From: CAZAMI01 sp964627805 | Lineage (GTDB): Archaea; Thermoproteota; Thermoprotei_A; Sulfolobales; NBVN01 | Reading direction: 5' to 3' | Assembly (NCBI GenBank): GCA_964627805.1 | Contig: CAZVLA010000051.1 | Coordinates: forward strand, 1-64,000 | DNA length: 64,000 bases | Part shown: positions 35,740 to 44,640 of the stretch, one piece after another | How positions within the stretch are numbered: position 1 is the first letter of the stretch | Layout of the letters: each line of letters opens with the position of its first letter | Program-made: the position numbers and the translations under genes | The notes under the pieces: model-generated | What the model saw: only the letters and a program-made list of their open reading frames with translations | Databases searched by the model: none | What the model was told of the DNA's origin: nothing

Positions 35740-37647
35740 TTAGGTAGGCCAGCCAAGCTTCTTACGCTTCTCCATAATGACCTCAATTATCGTGTCAGCC
35801 GCCTTATCTGGGTCTGGCTCTACGTAGAACTTACCACCTAGTATGTCCTCAGCATCCTCAGTCAGTACCTTAGTCACTTTAGGACTACCCAGTACTGGAG
35901 GTATCGTGCCTAAGTGAGTGAATACTCCCGAAGCTACGAAGTACGTACCTATACTAACTGCCTTCTCACTCATCCACTCAGGTGCTGAGCCAGCTACGGG
36001 TAGGTCGGGTATGTCGACACCTAAGGCTTCAGCCATTGCCTTAAGAGCTATTAATATTCTTGAGCAGTCAACACAGCTACCCATGTGTAGGCACGGAGGT
36101 ATTCCTAAGGCCTCACACACCTTCCTAAGCCCAGGACCTGCTAAACTAGCTGCTTCAGGCCTTAGTAGTCCCTCCATAGCAGCTGCTATTGCCCAGCATC
36201 CAGTACCTACTACGAGTATGTCGTTCTTTATTAGCTTCTTCGTTATAGTTACGTGGCTGTTGTTATGCCTTACCTTCGGGTTGTTACACCCTACAATACC
36301 TACTACGCCCTTAATCGTTCCGTCCCTCAAAGCATCTAGTAGTGGCTTTAGTGATCCTCCTAAGGCCTGTAGTATAGCCTCAACGCTGAATCCAGCCATT
36401 AACTCCATCTTGTACTTAGGTATCATTACCCTAGCCTTAGGTCTGTTGGGGTAGTTCTGGATAGCTACCTCGATTATCTTCATAGCTAACTCATCAGCCT
36501 TCTCAGGCTCGAACTCTATGTGGATAGCTCCGGGTATCTTCATCTTGGGTTCGGTAGTTATTATCTTGGTGTGGTAGCAGTTAGCTACGTCTACTAGGGC
36601 AGGCATTACGCACTGGTAATCAACTATCATAGCCTCTACAGCGCCAGTCACTATAGCTAGTTCCTGCATTAGGAAGTTACCTGCTGGTGGTATACCTAAC
36701 CTCATGAGTACCTCATTACCTGTACAGCACATACCAGCTACGTTAACTCCCTTAGCACCTACTTCCTCAGCCTTCCTCCTAGCTTCCTCACTCATAGCTA
36801 TCTCAGCGATCTTCATTGAGAGTATCGGGTTATGCCCGTGGACTATGATGTTCACCATGTCCTCCTTAAGGACCCCTAGATTAGCTACTGACTTAATGGG
36901 TTTGGGGGTACCGAACATTATGTCACTAAGTAATGTAGCCATCATCGAGCCACTCCAGCCATCACCTAACGCCGTCCTAACTCCGTGTAGTATGAGGCTT
37001 ACTGGGTCAGCATCAACACCTATGTGTGTTCTGTGCATGCACTCACATATCTCCCTATCGATGTTCCTAGGAACTACACCTAACCTACTCCATACCTTAA
37101 GCCTCTTAGCTGGTGCGAGTGCCTTCACTAACGCTAGTGGCTCCTCATCCTGCTTACCGAATTCCCTCTCAAGGATAGCTACTAAGTCCTTAGCTATCTC
37201 TAAGTCCTCCCTACCCTCAACCTCAATACCTAGTGCTTGAGCTACCCACCTAAGCTTCTCGGAATCAGTTATTCTGTAAGCCTTAGTCCTACCCTCAGCT
37301 ACTAACCTAAACACATTCAGTAAGTCCCTAGCGTGGTCACTGTGGGCAGCTGCTCCAGCAGCTATCATCCTCACTAAGTTCCTAGCTACGATCGTGTCAG
37401 CAGTAGCTCCACAGACACCCCTCTGCGGTCCGTAGCCGAAGGGGTCTATCCTGCATGGACCCATGTTGCAGTTCCTACAGCATATACCTAATAAGCCGAA
37501 CCCACACTGAGGTTGCTGCTCTAGCCAGCGATGCCATGCTGTCTTAATACCCTCCTCCTCAGCCTTCTCGATTAACTTATTAACACCACTAGTTACTGAT
37601 ACGTCCTTGGGTAACCTAAACCTTAGGTATGAGGATCTCTTACTCAT
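35740..37647 (-). CDS. cooS: Anaerobic Ni-carbon monoxide dehydrogenase catalytic subunit CooS
   Basis: At 635 residues it has the normal CooS length. B- and D-cluster Cys are in QCGFGLLGICCRNCNMGPC (residues 47-65). The C-cluster ligands are all visible: HGHNPIL (His), GMCCTGNE, DYQCVMPAL, GIVGCNN, GTGCWAIAAA and HMGSCVDCS, with the catalytic Lys in WMSEKA. It oxidises CO with water to CO2, giving two electrons and two protons. Placement between cooF and cooC and upstream of an energy-converting hydrogenase points to H2-forming CO oxidation rather than acetyl-CoA synthesis; no acsB or CdhCDE genes occur in the window. Confidence 0.97.
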   Translation of the reverse strand: MSKRSSYLRFRLPKDVSVTSGVNKLIEKAEEEGIKTAWHRWLEQQPQCGFGLLGICCRNCNMGPCRIDPFGYGPQRGVCGATADTIVARNLVRMIAAGAAAHSDHARDLLNVFRLVAEGRTKAYRITDSEKLRWVAQALGIEVEGREDLEIAKDLVAILEREFGKQDEEPLALVKALAPAKRLKVWSRLGVVPRNIDREICECMHRTHIGVDADPVSLILHGVRTALGDGWSGSMMATLLSDIMFGTPKPIKSVANLGVLKEDMVNIIVHGHNPILSMKIAEIAMSEEARRKAEEVGAKGVNVAGMCCTGNEVLMRLGIPPAGNFLMQELAIVTGAVEAMIVDYQCVMPALVDVANCYHTKIITTEPKMKIPGAIHIEFEPEKADELAMKIIEVAIQNYPNRPKARVMIPKYKMELMAGFSVEAILQALGGSLKPLLDALRDGTIKGVVGIVGCNNPKVRHNNSHVTITKKLIKNDILVVGTGCWAIAAAMEGLLRPEAASLAGPGLRKVCEALGIPPCLHMGSCVDCSRILIALKAMAEALGVDIPDLPVAGSAPEWMSEKAVSIGTYFVASGVFTHLGTIPPVLGSPKVTKVLTEDAEDILGGKFYVEPDPDKAADTIIEVIMEKRKKLGWPT

Positions 37648-38288
37648 GACTTACCACCCCATGATGCGGGTGAGTACATCTTCTTTATGAGGGGCACCCC
37701 CCTAGCCTCCTCGGGGGGCCTAGGTAACTCAACAGGTTTAGTAACGACTACGCCGGGTACCGCAGCACCGCTCAGTAATTCCCTAGCCTTCTCCTCAGCA
37801 ACCTCGGTGAGGAACTCCTCAAGCCTACCGAACCTCAAGGCTCCTGTAGGGCATGCCTCGACGCACGCGGGTAGCTTACCCTCCCTTAACCTATCAATGC
37901 AGAAGTCACACTTAATCACGACGTTAGTTTCTGGGTCGTACCTGGGGTGTCCGAAGGGGCATGCTAACGTGCACATTAAGCACCCGATACACTTGAGTGG
38001 GTTAAGTATTACGTAACCCTCATCACTCCTGCTAATCGCCTTCGTAGGGCATACCCTAAGGCATGGAGCGTCCTTACAGTGCTGACACCTCATAGGTACG
38101 TAGAACAGATCCACAGGTAATACCCTAATCCTAGGCTTAGGTCTGGGCTTCTCGAGGACAGCACCGTAAATTGACTTACTAACTGAGTGCTCAACAGCAC
38201 ATGCAATCTCACAAGCCCTACAACCCATGCACCTCTCAGGATCAATGAATATTACGTACTCACTACCCTCTATAGGGGGTGCCCTCAC
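37644..38288 (-). CDS. cooF: Four-cluster ferredoxin CooF
   Basis: The 214-residue protein has four 4Fe-4S Cys sets: CMGCRACEIACAVEH, CQHCKDAPCLRVCP, CIGCLMCTLACPFGHP, and CDFCIDR followed by CVEACPTGAL. This is the CooF/HycB/DmsB-like pattern. It should accept electrons from CooS and deliver them to the membrane hydrogenase. Its stop overlaps the cooS start in ATGA-like fashion by 4 bases. Start is GTG at 38288 and it is the first gene of the cluster. Confidence 0.93.
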   Translation of the reverse strand: MRAPPIEGSEYVIFIDPERCMGCRACEIACAVEHSVSKSIYGAVLEKPRPKPRIRVLPVDLFYVPMRCQHCKDAPCLRVCPTKAISRSDEGYVILNPLKCIGCLMCTLACPFGHPRYDPETNVVIKCDFCIDRLREGKLPACVEACPTGALRFGRLEEFLTEVAEEKARELLSGAAVPGVVVTKPVELPRPPEEARGVPLIKKMYSPASWGGKS

Positions 38289-38648
38289 AGAAGCTAATAC
38301 CGTCTAAGCTCACCTCAAGGTGATGGGGTTATGAATTAAATTAAGGGATTCGAGTTCAATACCTAGATCACCTACTAATTACTTAATGTTCGGTGCACTG
38401 AATACGGATGAATGAGCACCTAGTACTGACTATTTCAAGGTAGTTAGCAGGTACGTGAACTGGCAAATGAATGATACGTATGCGGGTCTCGCATATCATT
38501 AAATAGTGTTTGATTCAATCCAAGTGAACCCCTACCTGATATTTAATTATTAAGTAATACTTAGCTGGAAAAACTTAAATACCCTCCCCGGTCAAGAGGT
38601 TGTGGTGAGTGTGATGGAATTCCAATACAGGAGTTAATACGTACCTCC
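38289..38648. promoter_or_regulatory. Divergent control region between coo cluster and aromatic operon
   Basis: This 360-bp region has a likely promoter at each end. For cooF, minus-strand TTAATTTAATTCATAA (about 38328-38345) is TATA-like, and TCACCTCAAGGTGA at 38310-38323 is a palindrome next to the expected start site. For the aromatic operon, GAAAAACTTAAATA (38568-38581) is BRE/TATA-like. A bulged stem ATGATACGTATGCG/CGCATATCAT lies at 38471-38499. A short leader ORF occurs at 38605-38637 (or ATG 38614). No regulator gene of the CooA, RcoM or CorQR types was recognised nearby. Confidence 0.5.
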
Positions 38649-39407
38649 TTGAGTAAGTCCGTATTAAGTACTTCTAATACTGAGTCATTAAGGAGTGAGT
38701 TCTTAAGTAAGTTACGTATTAAGGCTTTAAGAGCTCGTGAGAGGTTAATGAGGTTCTCTAGAGAGGTTAGTGCGTGGCACTTAAGATCAGCTGAGTCAGC
38801 CCTCAACATAATAGCTGCCCTCTACGGATTCTGGGTACCTATGGGGTTTGTTAGGGGTGTTGAGAGGTTGGTAGTTATTAGTAAGGGGCACTGCTCACTA
38901 GCTCTATACTCATGGCTTACTGAGGTAGGTGCTATTAATGAGTGTGAGTTAAGGAGCTTCGCAACACCTAACTCAAGACTACAGGCACATCCTGAAGTAG
39001 TGCTGAGTCCTTGGGTAGTAGCTCCTACAGGCTCACTAGGTCAGGGACTCTCAATAGCTAATGGATTAGCGTTAGCGGCTAGGTTAGATGGTGTTAGGAG
39101 GGAGGTAGCTGTCTTACTAGGTGATGGTGAGTTAGATGAGGGTCAAGTGTGGGAGGCAGCAGCTACTACATCCACATTAGGTCTTGATAACGTCTTAGCA
39201 GTTATCGATAGGAACGGTACTCAACACACGGGTAGGACTGAGGATGTTAAGGTTAAGGAGCCGTTAAGGGCTAGGTGGGAGGCTTTCGGCTGGTTAGTTG
39301 CTGAGGTTAGTCAAGACGTTACTGAAGTTGCTGAGGTGCTTGAGGAGTTATCGGGGGTTCGTGGTAGGCCTAAGGTAGTGATCGTTAGGAGCTGCCCCGA
39401 GGGTTAG
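38649..39407 (+). CDS. Transketolase, N-terminal subunit
   Basis: The 252-residue protein holds the thiamine diphosphate-binding half of transketolase: SKGHCSLALYSWL, PTGSLGQGLSIANGLALA and GDGELDEGQVWEAA with VIDRNGTQHTG (about residues 155-195). It pairs with the following gene. In this operon it probably supplies erythrose 4-phosphate for the shikimate pathway. Start is TTG at 38649; there is no ATG or GTG upstream in frame. A GGAG lies 15 bases before it. Confidence 0.92.
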   Translation: MSKSVLSTSNTESLRSEFLSKLRIKALRARERLMRFSREVSAWHLRSAESALNIIAALYGFWVPMGFVRGVERLVVISKGHCSLALYSWLTEVGAINECELRSFATPNSRLQAHPEVVLSPWVVAPTGSLGQGLSIANGLALAARLDGVRREVAVLLGDGELDEGQVWEAAATTSTLGLDNVLAVIDRNGTQHTGRTEDVKVKEPLRARWEAFGWLVAEVSQDVTEVAEVLEELSGVRGRPKVVIVRSCPEG

Positions 39408-39410
39408 GGG

Positions 39411-40370
39411 TTGGGCCTAGTAATGAGTAGTTATAGGGTAGCCTTAGGTGAGGTACTCGTGGAGTTAGGTCGTGAGGTTAGGGACTTAGTAGTTCTTGAC
39501 CCAGACACGCCGAGGTCTACGGGATCCATTAGATTCGCTAGGGAATTCCCGAGTAGGTTCGTTAATGTAGGTATTAGTGAGCAGGACCTAGTATCCATGG
39601 CTGCTGGCTTAGCTATTAGTGGTAAGTTACCCGTAGCTACAGCATTCGCTATGTTCTTAATGAGGGCTTGGGAGCAGGTTAGGAATACCGTTGCTAGGGC
39701 TGGACTTAACGTTAAGTTAGTAGGTACACACGCAGGTCTCTCAGCATTCATGGACGGCTCGTCACACCAGGTACTTGAGGATGTAGCCCTCATGAGGGTA
39801 CTACCTAACTTCACCGTAGTCTCACCAGCTGATACTGAGTCCCTTAGGGAGCTCCTTAGGCAGGTAGTACTTGATGTTAAGGGACCTACGTACTTTAGGT
39901 TAGGTAGGGATAATGCGTTCTCAGTATATAGTAGGTCAGATGCTAAGTACTTGAGGGTTGGTGAGGTAAGTATTCTTGAGGATGGCAGTGACTTAGTAAT
40001 ACTTACTTACGGAGCTATGGTAGGTATTTCCTTAATGGTTAGGGACATCCTTAAGCGTGAGGGTTTAAGCGTAGGTGTTACCGACGTACACACGATAAAA
40101 CCCCTAGACACTCACGGAGTACTTAAGGTCGTTAAGGGGAGTAACTACGTAGTAGTTCTTGAGGAGCATAGACCGGTAGGTGGTCTTGCCTCAGCAATTA
40201 CTGAGTTACTAAGTGATTACGGACTATTCAGGAGGGTCCTTAGGTTAGGGGTTGAGGGGTTCGGTAGGTCAGCTAGGGACTACCTACAACTACTTAACTA
40301 CTTAGGGCTAAGCCCTCAACTCATCGCTAAGAAGGTCGTGGGGTGGTTAGGTGAGGTACAGACTAGTTAG
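39411..40370 (+). CDS. Transketolase, C-terminal subunit
   Basis: The 319-residue protein contains the pyrimidine-binding and C-terminal transketolase domains: VNVGISEQDLVSMAAGLAISG with the catalytic Glu, VATAFAMFLMRAWEQ, GPTYFRLGR, and a C-terminal Rossmann-like domain (VVVLEEHRPVGGLASAI). It forms an active transketolase with the preceding gene, which ends 3 bases upstream. TTG 39411 and ATG 39423 are both possible starts. It overlaps the DAHP synthase gene by 20 bases. Confidence 0.92.
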   Translation: MGLVMSSYRVALGEVLVELGREVRDLVVLDPDTPRSTGSIRFAREFPSRFVNVGISEQDLVSMAAGLAISGKLPVATAFAMFLMRAWEQVRNTVARAGLNVKLVGTHAGLSAFMDGSSHQVLEDVALMRVLPNFTVVSPADTESLRELLRQVVLDVKGPTYFRLGRDNAFSVYSRSDAKYLRVGEVSILEDGSDLVILTYGAMVGISLMVRDILKREGLSVGVTDVHTIKPLDTHGVLKVVKGSNYVVVLEEHRPVGGLASAITELLSDYGLFRRVLRLGVEGFGRSARDYLQLLNYLGLSPQLIAKKVVGWLGEVQTS

Positions 40371-41151
40371 TAGGGAGTTTAGGGATAGGACCTTAGTGAA
40401 GGTAGGTAATGTAGTAGTGGGTAGTGGTTCAGCAATCGTCATTGCTGGCCCATGCTCCGTGGAGTCTAGGGAGCAGATTATGGAGGTTGCTCAGTTAGTT
40501 AAGGAAGCTGGGGCCCACATGTTTAGGGGTGGTGCCTTTAAGCCGAGGACATCACCTTATAGCTTCCAAGGTTTAGGTGTTGAGGGTCTTAAGTACTTGA
40601 GGGAGGCTGGGGACGCTACTGGATTACCCGTAGTTACTGAGGTTCTAGACCCCAGGCACGTTGATTTAGTAGCTAAGTACGCTGACGTCCTTCAAGTAGG
40701 TGCTAGGAACATGCAGAACTTCCCACTACTTAAGGAATTAGGTAGGGTGAGGAAGCCCGTACTCCTTAAGAGGGGCTTCGGAGCTACGATTGAGGAGCTA
40801 CTATGTGCTGCTGAGTACATCCTACTAGGTGGTAATGACCAGGTAATACTCTGTGAGAGGGGTATAAGGACCTTCGACAGATTAACTAGGTTTACGTTAG
40901 ACATAGCTGCAGTACCCCTACTTAAGGAATTAACTCACTTACCAGTAATTGTTGATCCAAGTCACGCAGCTGGTAAGAGGTCCTTAGTACCGCCACTAGC
41001 TAAGGCAGCCCTAGCGGCTGGTGCTGATGGGTTAATGATTGAGGTACATCCAAGACCTGATGAGGCGTTATCAGACGGTCCTCAAAGCCTAACCCCTGAG
41101 ATGTTTAGGGAGTTAATGAGGGATTTGAGGGTGATGGGGTGGGTAAGGTAG
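40351..41151 (+). CDS. aroF: 3-deoxy-7-phosphoheptulonate synthase (DAHP synthase)
   Basis: The 266-residue enzyme is of the compact class I-beta/KDO8P-like type: IAGPCSVESREQI with the metal Cys, KPRTSPYSFQGLG for phosphoenolpyruvate binding, LLKRGFGAT, and VIVDPSHAAGKR with the metal-binding residues. It lacks a fused ACT or chorismate mutase domain, so feedback control is not visible in the protein. It joins phosphoenolpyruvate and erythrose 4-phosphate in the first step of the shikimate pathway. Start is GTG. Confidence 0.95.
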   Translation: MRYRLVSREFRDRTLVKVGNVVVGSGSAIVIAGPCSVESREQIMEVAQLVKEAGAHMFRGGAFKPRTSPYSFQGLGVEGLKYLREAGDATGLPVVTEVLDPRHVDLVAKYADVLQVGARNMQNFPLLKELGRVRKPVLLKRGFGATIEELLCAAEYILLGGNDQVILCERGIRTFDRLTRFTLDIAAVPLLKELTHLPVIVDPSHAAGKRSLVPPLAKAALAAGADGLMIEVHPRPDEALSDGPQSLTPEMFRELMRDLRVMGWVR

Positions 41152-42233
41152 TTATTAATGACGTGGTTAAATTCACTAGGGAGTTTAGGGTAGTTATTGG
41201 TTGTGGAGCCCTCAATGACTTACCCAAGATCCTAGAGTGGTTACGGCCCCATAAGGCATTAGTGATTACTGACTCAAAACTAAGTAATTCAGTACTACCT
41301 AAGGTTAAGGAGTTAATTAGTGAGGTGGGTCTAGAGTCCTTAGTGATTACCTTAGGTGGTGGTGAGGGTGTTAAGTCATTAAGTACGTTAGTTAAGCTAT
41401 GGGAACTAATGATTGAGTCCGGATTGACTAGGGGATCCGTAGTTATTGCCTTAGGTGGTGGGACGGTACTTGACGTAGCTGGTTTCGCAGCCTCAACATT
41501 CATGAGGGGATGTAAGTTAGTTAACATACCGACAACCCTACTATCCCAAGTAGATGCTTGCTTAGGTGGTAAGACAGGTATTGACTTAATAGGTAAGAAT
41601 ACCGTAGGTACTTACTACCAAGCACATGCTGTAGTAATAGATCCTGAACTCCTAAGGACACTACCTAATGACGTGTTTAGGGAGGGTATTTCTGAAGTGG
41701 TTAAGTACGCAGTAATTGATGGTGAACCCTTCCTTAAGTACCTTGAGGGTGTCATGAGTGACTTCCTAAGGAGGGATGCAGGGGTCCTTGAGGACGTTAT
41801 TAGGGAGTGTATTGAGGTTAAGTTAAGTATTATTAGGAGGGATTACGTAGAGTCAGGTGTTAGGGCTGTCCTTAACTTCGGTCATACCGTAGGTCACGCT
41901 CTTGAGAGGTTGAGTGAGTGGTCCTTAAGTCATGGTAAGGCAGTATCTATAGGGTTGGTTATTGAGTCGTTAGTAGCTCATAAACTACTTAACTTCCCAT
42001 TAAGTGATACCTACAGGATTAGAGAGTTACTTAGTAGGGCTGGATTACCTACAGTAACTAATGCGTCACCATCATCAATAATTGAGGCGACTAAACTTGA
42101 TAAGAAGTTCGTTAGGGGGTTACCTAAGCTACCACTACCTAGGAGGTTAGGTGAGTTTGAGATCGTTGAGGTTGATTGGGGGGTGTTTAGGAGGTGCTTA
42201 GAGGTAGCGTTAAGAATGTCTGTAGCGTCGTAG
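41139..42233 (+). CDS. aroB: 3-dehydroquinate synthase
   Basis: The 364-residue enzyme has the AroB NAD-binding motif GGGEGVKS and GGGTVLDVAGFAAS, NIPTTLLSQVDACLGGKTGID, EVVKYAVIDGE and the zinc-binding NFGHTVGHALE. It cyclises DAHP to 3-dehydroquinate. Start GTG at 41139 overlaps the aroF stop by 13 bases. Confidence 0.96.
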   Translation: MGKVVINDVVKFTREFRVVIGCGALNDLPKILEWLRPHKALVITDSKLSNSVLPKVKELISEVGLESLVITLGGGEGVKSLSTLVKLWELMIESGLTRGSVVIALGGGTVLDVAGFAASTFMRGCKLVNIPTTLLSQVDACLGGKTGIDLIGKNTVGTYYQAHAVVIDPELLRTLPNDVFREGISEVVKYAVIDGEPFLKYLEGVMSDFLRRDAGVLEDVIRECIEVKLSIIRRDYVESGVRAVLNFGHTVGHALERLSEWSLSHGKAVSIGLVIESLVAHKLLNFPLSDTYRIRELLSRAGLPTVTNASPSSIIEATKLDKKFVRGLPKLPLPRRLGEFEIVEVDWGVFRRCLEVALRMSVAS

Positions 42234-42922
42234 CTACTAATGACTTAAGGTTAATGAGGGATTACGCATTGAGTGTAGTTACTGAGTGGGTTGAGTTGAG
42301 GATTGACTACGTACTAAGTAGTGAGGACGCGTTAGTAAGTACTCAATCAGTAATTAATGGGGTTAAGGAGTTAGTTAGGGAGTTAAGGAGTACCGGTAAG
42401 GAAGTAATAATTACGTTAAGGAGTAGGTCCGAGGGTGGGAGGTTCTACGGTGGTGAAGAGCTTAGGAAGTACTTAATGATTAAGTTAGCGTCGTCAGAAC
42501 CTACACTAATCGATGTTGAGGCGCGCTCTAAGGTGTTTAGGAGTGTTACGTCAGTACTTAAGGAGTTAGGTATTGACTTCATAGCCTCAATACACTACTT
42601 AAGTAGAGTACCTACTGAGGAGGAGCTCCTTAAGGAGGCTTTTAAGGCCTTCAGTAATGGGGCTAAGCTATTCAAGGCCGTATACCCAGCTAGGGAATTA
42701 AGGGATAACTTAGTAGCCCTTAACCTATGCTCACTAATGAGTGGTAAGTCAGTAATTATGTGTTCAGGGTCCTTAGGTAGGGTATCTAGGGTATTAGCGC
42801 CCTTAGCGGGGGCTCCCTTCACTTACGTATACGTAGGTAAGGAGCCAGTAGCTCCTGGTCAGTTAAGTCTTAATGAATTACTTAAGGCGTGGGAGTCCTT
42901 GGGGGTTATTAGTGATGGTTAA
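42194..42922 (+). CDS. aroD: 3-dehydroquinate dehydratase, type I
   Basis: The 242-residue enzyme is type I: ELRIDYV near the N-terminus, ITLRSRSEGGRF, the catalytic His in SIHYLS and the Schiff-base Lys in KLFKAVYPA (about residue 163). SLGRVSRVLAPLAGAPFTYV ends the barrel. It forms 3-dehydroshikimate. It overlaps aroB by 40 bases; the beginning of the conserved part is near the start, so the overlap is probably real. Confidence 0.93.
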   Translation: MLRGSVKNVCSVVATNDLRLMRDYALSVVTEWVELRIDYVLSSEDALVSTQSVINGVKELVRELRSTGKEVIITLRSRSEGGRFYGGEELRKYLMIKLASSEPTLIDVEARSKVFRSVTSVLKELGIDFIASIHYLSRVPTEEELLKEAFKAFSNGAKLFKAVYPARELRDNLVALNLCSLMSGKSVIMCSGSLGRVSRVLAPLAGAPFTYVYVGKEPVAPGQLSLNELLKAWESLGVISDG

Positions 42923-43769
42923 GTACCTACTCTACCTAATAGGTTACCCAGTTAAGCATAGTGTCAGTCCTTACATCTACTCTAGAGTATTCAGTGAGTT
43001 AGGTATTGAAGCTAACTACGAATTACTTGAGGTTAGACCTAGTGAGCTTCGAGGTATTATTGAGTGGTTTAGGGGGTGTAGTAGGTGCTTAGGCTTTAAC
43101 GTAACCATACCTCACAAGGTAAGGATTACTAAGTACCTTAATGAACTTACTGAGTCAGCTAAGGTGATAGGGGCTGTTAACACGGTTAAGGTAGTTAATG
43201 GTGATTTAGTAGGCTTCAATACTGACTGGCTAGGCTTTAGGTACGCACTAGAGAGGTTCGCTGGTAGGGGTGGGTACGGTAAGGCACTACTCGTAGGTGC
43301 TGGGGGAGCTGGTAGGGCAGCTGCCTACGCATTAAGGGACTTAGTTAAGGAGCTCTACATAGTCAGTAAGAGCGGTTACTCAGCTAAGGAATTAGCTAGG
43401 GAGGTTATGGGGTGGGGCATTGAGTTAGCTAGGGGGTTTAAGGCATCACCTAAGCTATGCATGGAGTTAGCTAGGGAGGCTGAGTTAATAGTTAATGCAT
43501 CACCAGTAGGTATGGTTGGTTACGGAGGCTCACCAGTACCTAAGGAGGGGTTAGGTGAGGGTAAGGTAGTCTTTGATATGGTCTACAACCCATTAGAGAC
43601 TAAGTTAGTTAGGGATGCTAGGGAGGTAGGGTGCTTAGTTATTGATGGCTTATGGATGCTTACCTACCAAGCACGTGAGAACTTAAGGATATGGTTTGGG
43701 GTAGACGCTAGTGCTGACCTACTTAGGAGCTACGGTATTGAGGGTCTTAAGGAGTTAGGGGGTGTTTAG
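42915..43769 (+). CDS. aroE: Shikimate dehydrogenase
   Basis: The enzyme of about 284 residues has the substrate motif KHSVSP, the catalytic Lys in NVTIPHKV, Asp in FNTDWLGF, and NADP-binding GAGGAGRAAAYAL. It reduces 3-dehydroshikimate to shikimate. ATG at 42915, 8 bases inside aroD, places the start just before the conserved YLIGYPVKHS; the longer frame from 42873 adds residues not expected in the family. Confidence 0.95.
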   Translation: MVKYLLYLIGYPVKHSVSPYIYSRVFSELGIEANYELLEVRPSELRGIIEWFRGCSRCLGFNVTIPHKVRITKYLNELTESAKVIGAVNTVKVVNGDLVGFNTDWLGFRYALERFAGRGGYGKALLVGAGGAGRAAAYALRDLVKELYIVSKSGYSAKELAREVMGWGIELARGFKASPKLCMELAREAELIVNASPVGMVGYGGSPVPKEGLGEGKVVFDMVYNPLETKLVRDAREVGCLVIDGLWMLTYQARENLRIWFGVDASADLLRSYGIEGLKELGGV

Positions 43770-44640
43770 TATGGTTGGTGAGGTTAGTGAGGCGTTAACC
43801 CACGCAGCAGTTAGTGTACTTAATGCCATACCTACGGGGGTAGGTGCTGCTTTAGGTATTGACCTTAAGTTGAGGGTCCGTATTAAGTTAGTTAGTGATG
43901 ACTTCGTAGGTGGTTCATCACGTGTTAGGGGTGTTGAGGAGCCCCTAAGCACCTCCGTACTCAAGGCTGTATTAAGTGTCGTTAGGGAGGTTACTGGCTA
44001 CGACGGTGGTTTCATAGCTGAGGTCAACTCTGAAATACCTGTTGGTGTTGGTTTGAAGAGTAGTAGTGCATTAACTAACGCATTGATTAAGGCTTGCTTA
44101 AGTGCCTTAGGTACTGAGGTTGACTTAATTGAGTTAGCTACCTTAGGTGTTAAGGCTTCATTGAGGGCAGGCATAACCATTACTGGAGCTTACGATGACT
44201 CACTAGCTACCTTAGGTAGTGGTGTCTACGTAACTAATAATGAGTTACTTAAGGTACTTAAGCACATACCAGTAAGTAATGACTTAGTAGCTGTTATTTT
44301 AGTACCTAAGGGTAGGAGGAACTTAATAAGTGAGGTAAGTCCGGAGGTATTCAAGCCCTTTAGGAAGCTCTATGAGTTAGCTATTAAGGAGGTATTAAGT
44401 GGTGAATGGTTCTTAGGAGCTACTCTAAACGGGTTGCTAACAGCTAATGCGTTAGGTACTGACTTAAGCCCCATAACTAAGGTCTTAGGACTTAATGACG
44501 TACTAGCTACTGGAGTTACTGGTAAGGGACCAGCTATCTTTGCATTGACTAGGGAGCCTAAGGAGGTAATTAATCTGTGGAGGGACTTACGTAGCTACTA
44601 CGTACTAACTGCTAAGGTACTTAAGGGTGATTGCTCTTGA
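43762..44640 (+). CDS. aroK: Archaeal shikimate kinase (GHMP family)
   Basis: The 292-residue enzyme belongs to the GHMP kinase superfamily and not to the P-loop AroK of bacteria: NAIPTGVGAALGIDL near the start, ATP-binding EIPVGVGLKSSSALTNA (about residue 92) and a C-terminal GVTGKGPAIFAL. It phosphorylates shikimate. GTG 43762 and ATG 43771 are both possible; the second fits family length better. The archaeal type supports the assignment of the genome. Confidence 0.93.
   Translation: MFSMVGEVSEALTHAAVSVLNAIPTGVGAALGIDLKLRVRIKLVSDDFVGGSSRVRGVEEPLSTSVLKAVLSVVREVTGYDGGFIAEVNSEIPVGVGLKSSSALTNALIKACLSALGTEVDLIELATLGVKASLRAGITITGAYDDSLATLGSGVYVTNNELLKVLKHIPVSNDLVAVILVPKGRRNLISEVSPEVFKPFRKLYELAIKEVLSGEWFLGATLNGLLTANALGTDLSPITKVLGLNDVLATGVTGKGPAIFALTREPKEVINLWRDLRSYYVLTAKVLKGDCS

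Noticed and set aside
38395..38440. CTGA and GATGA words that resemble C/D box small RNA elements
   Set aside because: No correctly spaced set of C, D', C' and D boxes could be assembled.
38561..38809. Minus-strand open frame across the start of the transketolase gene
   Set aside because: Overlaps the aromatic operon promoter and the conserved start of transketolase; no family resemblance.
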